A stretch of DNA of 16,641 nt from DASTSN01 sp035760665 (GTDB lineage: Bacteria > Bacteroidota > Bacteroidia > Chitinophagales > Chitinophagaceae). The notes under the pieces are model-generated. The model was not told the DNA's origin. It did no database searches and saw only the letters and a program-made list of their open reading frames with translations. The stretch covers positions 1 through 16,641 of the forward strand of contig DASTSN010000066.1 of assembly GCA_035760665.1 (NCBI GenBank). The letters are read 5' to 3'. Within the stretch, counting starts at the first letter, position 1. Each line of letters starts with the position of its first letter. Of the stretch, positions 6,669 to 13,177 are shown piece by piece. Both the position numbers and the translations under genes were made by a program.

Positions 6669-9095
6669 CTATTCAGATCGCAATACTTTTACCGGATTAA
6701 TGATGGCAGCTTTCACAGCCTGGTAACCAACAGCTACCAGGGCAATCAGCACGGCCGCAATTGCCACTGCCAGGAATACCCACCAGCTGATTTGGATACG
6801 ATAGGCAAAATCACGCAGCCATAAATTCATCACATACCAGGCAACTGGCGAGGCCACCGCAATAGCAATGATTACCAGTTTTAAAAAATCTTTTGATAAC
6901 AGCGAAACAATGACCGTTACATTAGCTCCGAGCACCTTTCGAATACCAATTTCTTTGGTGCGGCGTTCTGCGGTGAATGTAGCTAACCCAAACAATCCAA
7001 GGCAGGCGACAAAAATGGTCAGCAAAGCAAAAACACCTATAATGATGCCGATGGTATGTTCTGATCGGTACATATTTTCAAACCGCTCATCAAGAAACGA
7101 ATAACTAAACGGAGACTGGGACGTTAGCTGATCCCAATCCCTCTTCATGGTGGTCAGTAACTCCTGAACATTTGCTGTTTTCGTCTTTACAATCATAGTA
7201 CCGTTCTCACTCTCCATTGTCATCACAAGCGGTGTAATCAGGTCGTGCAGAGATTTAAAATGAAAATTTTTCACAATACCGATGACCCGGTAGGTACTGA
7301 TTTTTCCGTCACTATTACTATGGCTCAGAGTATGCCCGATTGCATCATCGTTCCAGCCAAATGCGCTTGCTGCGGCTTCATTGATAATAACAGCAGTGGA
7401 ATCGCTGCCGAAGGTTTTCGAGAAATTTCGTCCGGCCACCATATGCATATCCATAACGGGAATATAATTTTCATCTACACCATACCGGAGTGAATAAACG
7501 AGCTGCGTGGAATTGTTATCAGGATATGCCAGGTAGTTATTATTATAAGAAGGCCCTGCAGGTAAATAACCAGACATGCTGACATTTGCCACCCGTGGAT
7601 CAGACAACAATGCTTGTTTAAAAGTTTCAGCATGTTTACCAAGCCAGTAACTATCCTGCACAACTATTACCTGGTTTTTATCATACCCAAGATCTTTATG
7701 CCTGATGTAGGAGAGTTGCTGGTAAACAACGATCGTTCCTATCATTAAGCTGATAGAAATTATAAACTGGAAAACCACGAGTCCGCTGCGCAAGCCTGCA
7801 CTTGATTTTCCAGCAATAAATTTGTTTTTCAAAACCGTAATCGGCCTGAACGATGAAAGATAAAAAGCCGGGTAGCTGCCCGCCAAGAACCCCACAATAA
7901 TGACCAGTAAAACGAGCCCTGGCAGTATAACAGGACTGTCCGTAAGTTGTAGCGATACGTCCATTTGCGTAAATGCATTGAACGCAGGTAATACAAGTTG
8001 CACAAACACGACAGCTATGACAACAGCAACGGTAGTCAGCAGCAGCGACTCCAGCAAAAACTGGCGTATAAGCTGGCTTTTGACGGAGCCCATTACTTTC
8101 CGGATGCCCACCTCCTTTAACCGCCTCGAAGCGCCAGCCGTGGAAAGATTCATAAAATTGATACAAGCAATCAGCAGCATGAAAACAGCCACCGCACTGA
8201 AAATATACACATACTGAATATTACCGGATGGTTTCATATCACCGGTCAGATCGGAATGCAAATGAATATCGGTCAAAGGTTGCAGAAAGAAACCAATATT
8301 GTTACCGCTTTGCCGGAACTGGCTGATTGTAACGCCCATTGCTTGCTGCAACTGAGGGCCGATATATTTATCAACTTCCTGTGGCAGCTTAGCTTCCAGC
8401 TTATGGTAATTAAATCCTTTCGGCAGTTCCAGGTATGTATAAAAATTAGAGGCCATCCAAGTATCTTCACTGGCTTCCGGCAGCGACGACATGGACACCA
8501 ATAACCCAAATTGTTCGAAATGTGAATTGTCCGGTATATTCTTATACACTCCCGTAATTGTGAAAGTGCCACCCCTCTCTTCCCTGATTTCAATAACTTT
8601 TCCCAATGGGCTTTCATTACCGAAATATTTTTTGGCAACAGCACTGGAAATAACAACAGACCGTGGTTGTTGCAATGCTGTTAAAGGATCTCCTTGTAGA
8701 AAGGGGAGTGTAAACACCTGAAAAAAGTTTGCATCCACAAATGCAAGAGCATCCTCGCGCAAGAGCTTATTGCCAAAAGCTATGCGTGGTTTTCCAAAAG
8801 ATCGAAGGCGGGTTGCCTGCCGGACTTCCGGAAAATCACGCTTAAATGTTTCAGCAACCGGCGGCATCACCGTAGCCTCCTTAATTTCACCTCCATTCAT
8901 TTTACCGTGAAATGTCACGCGGACAATCTGGCCAGCTTTTTTATTAAAGCGGTCGAAGCCTAATTCATGCTGTACGTACAGCATGATCAGCAGGCAGGTG
9001 GCAATGCCAAGCGACAGCCCGAAAATATTAATGAAAGAAAACCATTTATTCTTCCAAAAGTTTCTTATTGCAATCTTGAAATAATTTCTGAACAT
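6669..9095 (-). CDS. MacB/FtsX-type ABC transporter permease
   Basis: The 808-residue protein is a fused double permease of the type common in Bacteroidota: N-terminal helix (about 18-43), a large periplasmic MacB_PCD domain (about 45-280), three helices of the first FtsX domain (about 290-430), a further helix after R-S-G-L-V-V-F-Q-F (about 440-465), a second periplasmic domain (to about 680), then the last three FtsX helices. The two cytoplasmic loops carry the repeated motifs R-R-L-K-E-V-G-I-R-K-V-M-G and E-R-R-T-K-E-I-G-I-R-K-V-L-G, which mark the duplication. No ATPase gene is adjacent, so the energising subunit is encoded elsewhere or shared. These systems act as mechanotransmission devices rather than classic importers; the cargo here is unknown. 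The gene lies 49 bp behind the 94-residue FecR-like gene and is probably cotranscribed with it. Confidence 0.92.
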   Translation of the reverse strand: MFRNYFKIAIRNFWKNKWFSFINIFGLSLGIATCLLIMLYVQHELGFDRFNKKAGQIVRVTFHGKMNGGEIKEATVMPPVAETFKRDFPEVRQATRLRSFGKPRIAFGNKLLREDALAFVDANFFQVFTLPFLQGDPLTALQQPRSVVISSAVAKKYFGNESPLGKVIEIREERGGTFTITGVYKNIPDNSHFEQFGLLVSMSSLPEASEDTWMASNFYTYLELPKGFNYHKLEAKLPQEVDKYIGPQLQQAMGVTISQFRQSGNNIGFFLQPLTDIHLHSDLTGDMKPSGNIQYVYIFSAVAVFMLLIACINFMNLSTAGASRRLKEVGIRKVMGSVKSQLIRQFLLESLLLTTVAVVIAVVFVQLVLPAFNAFTQMDVSLQLTDSPVILPGLVLLVIIVGFLAGSYPAFYLSSFRPITVLKNKFIAGKSSAGLRSGLVVFQFIISISLMIGTIVVYQQLSYIRHKDLGYDKNQVIVVQDSYWLGKHAETFKQALLSDPRVANVSMSGYLPAGPSYNNNYLAYPDNNSTQLVYSLRYGVDENYIPVMDMHMVAGRNFSKTFGSDSTAVIINEAAASAFGWNDDAIGHTLSHSNSDGKISTYRVIGIVKNFHFKSLHDLITPLVMTMESENGTMIVKTKTANVQELLTTMKRDWDQLTSQSPFSYSFLDERFENMYRSEHTIGIIIGVFALLTIFVACLGLFGLATFTAERRTKEIGIRKVLGANVTVIVSLLSKDFLKLVIIAIAVASPVAWYVMNLWLRDFAYRIQISWWVFLAVAIAAVLIALVAVGYQAVKAAIINPVKVLRSE

Positions 9096-9144
9096 ACAAT
9101 GCTATCTATCGAATAAAGTAAACGAATTTGAACTTCAACTGATT

Positions 9145-9429
9145 TTAAAAAAAGGTGGACTTTTTCTCCTTATTCCCGCAACGGGTTGTATGGGATGTGG
9201 AAACTTTCTGTTGCTGAAATGAGTTTTGCAGTAGCTTTTTAAATGTTTTTTCGATGGCTTCTTCATTCTTCCGGCCATTCTTTTCCCACAAGTCTAGCAA
9301 CAATTTAAGGTAATAACTCAGCGATGGATGATTCCTTAATTCCTGCTCGAGTTCGCACAGTTCCGCATCTGAAGCTTTCCCCTTCAGGCTGGCAGATAAT
9401 AACAACCATATTTTATGCTGTTGTTCCAT
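9145..9429 (-). CDS. Small FecR N-terminus-like protein paired with permease
   Basis: The 94-residue protein has no signal peptide or membrane helix. Its first half, K-I-W-L-L-L-S-A-S-L-K-G-K-A-S-D-A-E-L-C-E-L-E-Q-E-L-R-N-H-P, resembles the N-terminal cytoplasmic segment of Bacteroidota FecR-type anti-sigma factors (L-x-x-x-x-x-G-x-A-[ST]-x-x-E-L-x-x-L-x-x-x-L), but the transmembrane and periplasmic FecR parts are missing. The second half is charged and ends in a low-complexity lysine/threonine-rich tail. Such short proteins directly upstream of FtsX-type permease genes are, to my memory, common in Chitinophagaceae. The gene is likely real because of its position, 49 bp ahead of the permease, and its family resemblance. 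The function is unknown; a regulator or adaptor of the permease is a guess. Confidence 0.7.
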   Translation of the reverse strand: MEQQHKIWLLLSASLKGKASDAELCELEQELRNHPSLSYYLKLLLDLWEKNGRKNEEAIEKTFKKLLQNSFQQQKVSTSHTTRCGNKEKKSTFF

Positions 9430-9433
9430 TTGT

Positions 9434-9451
9434 ACTTTGTGGTGACAAAGT
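9434..9451. promoter_or_regulatory. Inverted repeat before the FecR-like/permease unit
   Basis: ACTTTGT (9434-9440) and ACAAAGT (9445-9451) form a perfect 7-bp inverted repeat with a 4-nt spacer. Its near edge is 5 nt from the ATG at 9429. The repeat contains TTTG, the core of the -7 box, so a bound protein would cover promoter or initiation sequences. An operator is the likeliest reading; a leader hairpin hiding the start codon is the alternative. Confidence 0.5.
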
Positions 9452-9679
9452 CAATGCCTAAAAACAACTGCCTGTAAAACAAAATTTTATAAAATGAAGC
9501 CCTGTACTACTGTTCGGTTTTGATACAGGTAATGTCCGTTTACAATCTACTGATTAACCGTAAAAGCCGGGAATAGATTGCCTGAAAAAGGAGTACAATG
9601 GGAGAAAATACTATTCTCAAACGCTTCAAGCCCAAAATAATTTGTATAATATATGGGCCAAGAGACCAAAAGAAACATA

Positions 9680-9703
9680 AAGCCGGATCTGTTGATCCGG
9701 CTT
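9680..9703. terminator. Hairpin terminator downstream of the NTF2-like lipoprotein gene
   Basis: AAGCCGGATC (9680-9689) and GATCCGGCTT (9694-9703) form a perfect 10-bp stem with a TGTT loop. On the - strand it starts 7 nt after the lipoprotein stop codon and is followed by TATGTTTCTTTT, a moderately T-rich tail. On the + strand a T7 run begins 10 nt beyond the stem, so it may also stop transcription from the left. Confidence 0.8.
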
Positions 9704-9710
9704 TGATGTA

Positions 9711-10265
9711 TTATTTTTTTGGCGGGGCAGCAGCTGCTGCATATTGGTACAGCAAATCAATCTTACCATTACTATTCAGCCGCCAGGTTTCCTGTAACTC
9801 TGTTGAATCCATTTTACCCTTTTTATCTGTATTCACCTCCTTTCCCCAGATAGTCACCCAGTTTTCATTTTTATCAGTTGCTTTCAACGGGATAAACACT
9901 GCGACGGAGCTTTGAACTTTCGCATACATATCCCGAATCTTTTGTGCTGCCGCCACGACACTGTCGCGACTACCTGCCAGTATAGCGCCATTTCTAAAAT
10001 GCAATGTAACGCTGTCGGCAAACAGGTCTTTGGAAGCTGACAGGTCACCGTTATCCCAGGCCTTCCAGGCCTTCAAAACCGTTTCTGAATTTTGCGGATC
10101 CCCTATCGCAAAGGAATTGGAGTAACCCGCTGTATAAGAATAAGAAATGGAAGGGGCGGATTTTACAGTAGTTGAATCGTTACTGGCGGCAGTGGTTTCT
10201 TCTTTTGTGCCCTGGTTACAGGCAAACAATACGACTACCAGGCAGGCCAAAAACATTCTTTTCAT
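9711..10265 (-). CDS. NTF2/SnoaL-like domain lipoprotein
   Basis: The 184-residue protein has a lipoprotein signal: M-K-R, a hydrophobic run and L-F-A-C with the lipid-modified cysteine at residue 16, followed by a Thr/Ser/Glu-rich linker (about 17-40). The rest resembles the NTF2/SnoaL-like cone-shaped fold: a helix with V-L-K-A-W-K-A-W-D-N-G-D, then D-L-F-A-D-S-V-T-L-H-F-R-N-G, S-R-D-S-V, and strands with W-V-T-I-W-G-K-E and E-T-W-R-L-N-S-N-G-K-I. The middle pattern (F-A-D-S-V, then a strand with R-N-G) is typical of SnoaL-like ketosteroid-isomerase relatives. It ends with an alanine run and P-P-K-K. No catalytic residues can be assigned, so binding rather than catalysis is possible. It is divergent from the WYL regulator across 280 bp, which may reflect regulation. 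Confidence 0.75.
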   Translation of the reverse strand: MKRMFLACLVVVLFACNQGTKEETTAASNDSTTVKSAPSISYSYTAGYSNSFAIGDPQNSETVLKAWKAWDNGDLSASKDLFADSVTLHFRNGAILAGSRDSVVAAAQKIRDMYAKVQSSVAVFIPLKATDKNENWVTIWGKEVNTDKKGKMDSTELQETWRLNSNGKIDLLYQYAAAAAPPKK

Positions 10266-10545
10266 AAAAGTTGTTTTAAAGTTTTAAAAAATAATTAAAC
10301 CTGGCTACGGTTGCGTTGAGTTTTAACAAGAAGACGGATAGAAGTATTCCGGGCAGGCAACTATAAACTTACAGACAATTTGGAAATTGCCATAAAAAAG
10401 AGAGTCACGTTGCCTATATATATTATCTAACATATGCTGCAAAAAATTCTGCCGGGACCAAAAGCTTACATAAGCTTCCTCTCCGATTAAGTGGCAAAAC
10501 CCGCAGGAAAGTTTACTTTGCATTACCGAATAACCGCCAGCCAAC
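10266..10545. promoter_or_regulatory. Divergent intergenic region, NTF2-like lipoprotein / WYL regulator
   Basis: AT-rich spacer between divergent genes. It contains a 16-bp inverted repeat at 10462-10477 and, at 10514-10520 on the + strand, TACTTTG, one base shorter than the TAnnTTTG consensus, 25 nt before the regulator start. No convincing -7 box was found for the lipoprotein gene; TTTTTTAAAACTTTAAAAC immediately upstream of its ATG is only AT-rich. No small gene is supported. Confidence 0.4.
10462..10477. promoter_or_regulatory. Operator-like inverted repeat before the WYL regulator
   Basis: AAGCTTA (10462-10468) and TAAGCTT (10471-10477) form a 7-bp inverted repeat around a 2-nt centre, 37 nt upstream of the TACTTTG box of the regulator gene. 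The placement suits autoregulation or control of the divergent lipoprotein gene. No binding data; inference only. Confidence 0.4.
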
Positions 10546-11496
10546 ATGAACCGTATTGACCGGGTAACTGCCATTTTAATTCAGCTGCAATCCAGGAAAA
10601 TTGTAAAAGCGCAGGATATCGCCAGCCGGTTTGGAATTAGTTTACGCACTGTGTATCGTGACATTAAAACACTGGAAGAAGCCGGTGTGCCAGTAACCGG
10701 CGAAGCCGGCATAGGCTATTCGATTATGGAAGGTTACCGGCTGCCGCCGGTTATGTTTACCCGGGAAGAAGCCACCGCCTTTCTGACTGCTGAAAAACTG
10801 ATTGAAAAGTTCACTGACAATTCCACGGAAAACAGCTACAAATCTGCGATGTACAAGGTACGAGCTGTTCTGCGCAGCACGGAAAAAGAACTGCTGGAAA
10901 ACATCGAAGAACATATTGAAGTTGTACGAAAATATATGCCGCATGACGGCACTACCGCTACCAACAATGTATTGCAAACAGTATTGAAGGCTATAGCAGA
11001 AAAAAAGGTATTACATATTCGCTACCATGCTTTTCATAGCCATGAAAAAACCAGTCGGGATATTGAACCCATTGGCATATTTTACAGTGGCGGTTTCTGG
11101 CATACAATTGGGTTTTGCCGATTGCGAAATGACTACCGTGATTTTCGGACTGACCGGATTGAACAGCTTCACATAACCGATAAACAAATACAACAACTCC
11201 ATCCCACGTTAAAAAATTATCTCGAACACATGGCCCGGGAGCAGGATCTTGAAACGGTAGTAATAAAAACCGATACAAGTATCGCCGACTATTTACAGGT
11301 ACAAAAATTCTATTATGGCTTTGTAAAAGAAACACAAATAGGAGCCTTTACAGAGATGACCTTTCTCACTGGAAAAGATGACTATTTTCTACGCTGGTTT
11401 ATGAGTTTCGCAGACCATGCCAGTATTATCAGTCCGCATACACTCATTGACCGATATCAAAAATTGCTGGCGGATATTTTGCGTAAAAGGGAATAA
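10546..11496 (+). CDS. YafY-type HTH/WYL-domain transcriptional regulator
   Basis: The 316-residue protein has an N-terminal winged helix (about 1-65): R-I-D-R-V-T-A-I-L-I-Q-L-Q-S-R-K-I-V, then the recognition helix in F-G-I-S-L-R-T-V-Y-R-D-I-K-T-L-E-E-A-G-V-P-V. The wing ends with G-Y-S-I-M-E-G-Y-R-L-P-P. A linker leads to the WYL domain (about 140-230), which binds small ligands, with I-R-Y-H-A and G-I-F-Y-S-G-G-F-W-H-T-I-G-F-C-R-L-R, closing with Y-R-D-F-R-T-D-R-I, and a C-terminal WCX-like extension. The namesake W-Y-L triplet reads W185-H-T here, so the pocket differs from the consensus. Ligand and targets are unknown. The start at 10546 fits: the first residues, M-N-R-I-D-R, match homologues. 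The likely targets are its own promoter and the divergent lipoprotein gene. Confidence 0.9.
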   Translation: MNRIDRVTAILIQLQSRKIVKAQDIASRFGISLRTVYRDIKTLEEAGVPVTGEAGIGYSIMEGYRLPPVMFTREEATAFLTAEKLIEKFTDNSTENSYKSAMYKVRAVLRSTEKELLENIEEHIEVVRKYMPHDGTTATNNVLQTVLKAIAEKKVLHIRYHAFHSHEKTSRDIEPIGIFYSGGFWHTIGFCRLRNDYRDFRTDRIEQLHITDKQIQQLHPTLKNYLEHMAREQDLETVVIKTDTSIADYLQVQKFYYGFVKETQIGAFTEMTFLTGKDDYFLRWFMSFADHASIISPHTLIDRYQKLLADILRKRE

Positions 11497-11821
11497 TTCA
11501 AGGTTACCTTTATTCCTCATTGATAAATCTATTCCCAGCGTTTACGAAAAGCTTTTCTATCACCATTTTGGCTTGTTATTACTACAATGAGTCAACCGGT
11601 GTTCAGGGTAATTTTCAATGAGAACCGTCAATGTTGAAATCGCGTAGCCATATGACCAGACGGAAACGCATCATAGTTAGATGTAGATGCTGTAACTGCA
11701 GATTGAATGTAAAACAATATAGAGTAGTGCTAAGATTTTGCCGAAGCATTTCGATTATTTTTTTATTTTAACAGTCAATCAAAAATTCGTTTACATTCGT
11801 TTTACAACACAGTTTAAATTT
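11497..11821. other. Intergenic region without a supported gene
   Basis: About 325 bp between the WYL regulator and the O-methyltransferase. It holds no supported gene: the longest clean frame not running into the methyltransferase is tiny (about 16 codons from 11587). A 12-bp palindrome, GAAAAGCTTTTC, lies at 11546-11557. A TACATTCG box, off by one base from TAnnTTTG, occurs in the last 50 bp and could be the methyltransferase promoter. No terminator hairpin was seen after the regulator. Confidence 0.5.
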
Positions 11822-12487
11822 ATGAACCAGGCTTTTTTTGAATCAGTGGACAAATACATCAGTGATCTGTTTGGCGACGAAGACGAAATACTACTAGCCA
11901 CACAACAATCCATCATTGATGCCAATATTCCTACCATCAGTGTATCGCCCAACCAGGGAAAGTTGCTGCACATGCTGGCGAAACTCACGAAGGCAAAAAA
12001 AATTCTGGAACTGGGTACACTGGGCGGTTATAGCACCATCTGGATGGCAAGGGCTTTACCTCCGGAAGGACAACTGGTTTCTCTGGAAATTGATCCTTCA
12101 CATGCAGCGGTGGCTGCAAAGAATATAAAAAAGGCCGGCCTGGAAAACATTGTTGATATCCGTATCGGCAAAGCCATTGAAATTTTACCACAACTGAAAG
12201 CGCAAAATGAAGGCCCCTTTGATATGATATTTATTGATGCGGACAAACCACCGTATAAAGAATATTTTGAGTGGGCTTTGAAATTGTCAAGGCCGGGTAC
12301 CTTGATCATTGCCGACAATGTTATTCGAGAAGGAAAAATTTTATTACCCGAAAGCCCCGATGAAATGGTAGCCGGCGTGAAGCGGTTTAACGAAGCGCTG
12401 GCCGCCTGCACGGATGTCACTGCCACCATCATCCAAACTGTAGGGGCTAAAGAACACGATGGTATGGCCATCGCCGTAGTGAAATAA
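11822..12487 (+). CDS. Class I SAM-dependent O-methyltransferase (family 3)
   Basis: This belongs to the small-molecule O-methyltransferase family 3, related to catechol and caffeoyl-CoA O-methyltransferases. It transfers methyl from SAM to a hydroxyl, usually of a catechol-like substrate. The frame opens at 11738, but the ATG at 11822 is chosen because the 28 earlier residues are unlike the family, leaving 221 residues. Motif I is I-L-E63-L-G65-T-L-G-G-Y-S; the adenosine-binding acidic pair is S-L-E89-I-D91. The metal-site D139-A-D-K142 and the D165-N166 pair complete the divalent-metal-dependent active site. It has no signal peptide. The gene ends 19 bp from the oppositely oriented VanZ-like gene, with no room for two separate terminators. 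The substrate cannot be predicted from the sequence. Confidence 0.93.
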   Translation: MNQAFFESVDKYISDLFGDEDEILLATQQSIIDANIPTISVSPNQGKLLHMLAKLTKAKKILELGTLGGYSTIWMARALPPEGQLVSLEIDPSHAAVAAKNIKKAGLENIVDIRIGKAIEILPQLKAQNEGPFDMIFIDADKPPYKEYFEWALKLSRPGTLIIADNVIREGKILLPESPDEMVAGVKRFNEALAACTDVTATIIQTVGAKEHDGMAIAVVK

Positions 12488-12506
12488 AAACAGTCCGCTT
12501 TTGCGT

Positions 12507-13001
12507 TTATCCTTTGGCGTTATACTGCAAAACGAACAGGGCGATACGGTATAAAATATAGCCCAATACTCCTCCGGTGGAATTTAAAATCATATCATCC
12601 ACATCAAAAGCTCCCAGGCCAAACAGTAGTTGTATCAGTTCAAAACAAAAACTGATTAAAAACACCACCCCCAGCAATTTCCAGCCATTACCCAGCCGGC
12701 TGAACAATAATGGCAACAATATACCCAGCGGTATAAACCCGATAATATTCCCCCCCAGATTGATCATTTTATACCCGGTATTCAAGCGCCGGCTGTTATA
12801 AAAACTGCGAATGGTATGGAAGGGTTTCAGGTTCGCATTTTTCCAACCCTGCTTGATAATAGCGGTATTATATTTTTTGCTGAAAAACAAATTGTAATAA
12901 TGCGCATCTTTTTTAAAAAGAATAAATTTAGCCAGCACCAGCATGCAGGCAATAAAAAATACCCAGATCAAGATCCTGAATGATTTACTAAGCACCGGCA
13001 T
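12507..13001 (-). CDS. VanZ-like family membrane protein, second copy
   Basis: At 164 residues this is a second VanZ-like protein. Membrane segments are visible at about 9-28, 82-103, 110-126 and 137-158. It shares with the copy at 3076-3588 the stretches A-N-x-x-P-F, G-N-I-x-G-F-I-P-L-G-x-L-L-P-x-L-F-S, and F-x-L-I-Q-L-x-F-x-L-G-x-F-D-V-D-D-x-x-L-N-x-x-G-G-x-x-G-Y, so the two are paralogues, though clearly divergent in the N-terminal third. It converges on the O-methyltransferase and is divergent from the propeller/phosphoesterase gene; it appears to be transcribed alone. A TATATTTA box (13006-13013, - strand) is one base off the TAnnTTTG consensus. Function unknown; antibiotic resistance should not be inferred. 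Confidence 0.85.
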   Translation of the reverse strand: MPVLSKSFRILIWVFFIACMLVLAKFILFKKDAHYYNLFFSKKYNTAIIKQGWKNANLKPFHTIRSFYNSRRLNTGYKMINLGGNIIGFIPLGILLPLLFSRLGNGWKLLGVVFLISFCFELIQLLFGLGAFDVDDMILNSTGGVLGYILYRIALFVLQYNAKG

Positions 13002-13090
13002 ATCGTAAATATAAACTAATCAGCGAAAACCTGCCAATGAGACCTGAAGTGACTCATTTTTCAGTTCGCCCCTAAGGTTTTGAGCCAGTA

Positions 13091-13118
13091 CAGCCGAAGG
13101 CTGGTAATCATTTTTTAA
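13091..13118 (+). other. Short hairpin with T-run between divergent genes
   Basis: CAGCC (13091-13095), a 3-nt loop and GGCTG (13099-13103) precede a run of six T residues beginning 6 nt later. It resembles a weak + strand terminator, but no + strand gene ends here. It could be an attenuator in the leader of the propeller/phosphoesterase gene if a promoter lies further left, or it may be chance. Confidence 0.25.
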
Positions 13119-13151
13119 TAAATAGCGGTAAAATCACTTTTTCAATTCAGT

Positions 13152-13159
13152 TATCTTTA
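13152..13159 (+). promoter_or_regulatory. Candidate -7 promoter element of the phosphoesterase gene
   Basis: TATCTTTA differs from the TAnnTTTG consensus only at the last base and lies 18 nt before the ATG at 13178. No clear -33 element was seen. Confidence 0.4.
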
Positions 13160-13177
13160 CAGTCTCAAAAACATTGC

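Noticed and set aside
7696..8166. 156-codon - frame inside the permease gene
   Set aside because: It is an out-of-frame shadow of the strongly supported FtsX permease, cysteine-rich and without motifs.
10323..10574. 83-codon - frame overlapping the start of the WYL regulator
   Set aside because: It spans a divergent promoter region, overlaps the conserved start of the regulator, and has no family resemblance.
11546..11557. GAAAAGCTTTTC palindrome as a terminator of the WYL regulator
   Set aside because: It has no loop and no T-run suited to a hairpin terminator; a chance palindrome in AT-rich DNA is the simplest reading.
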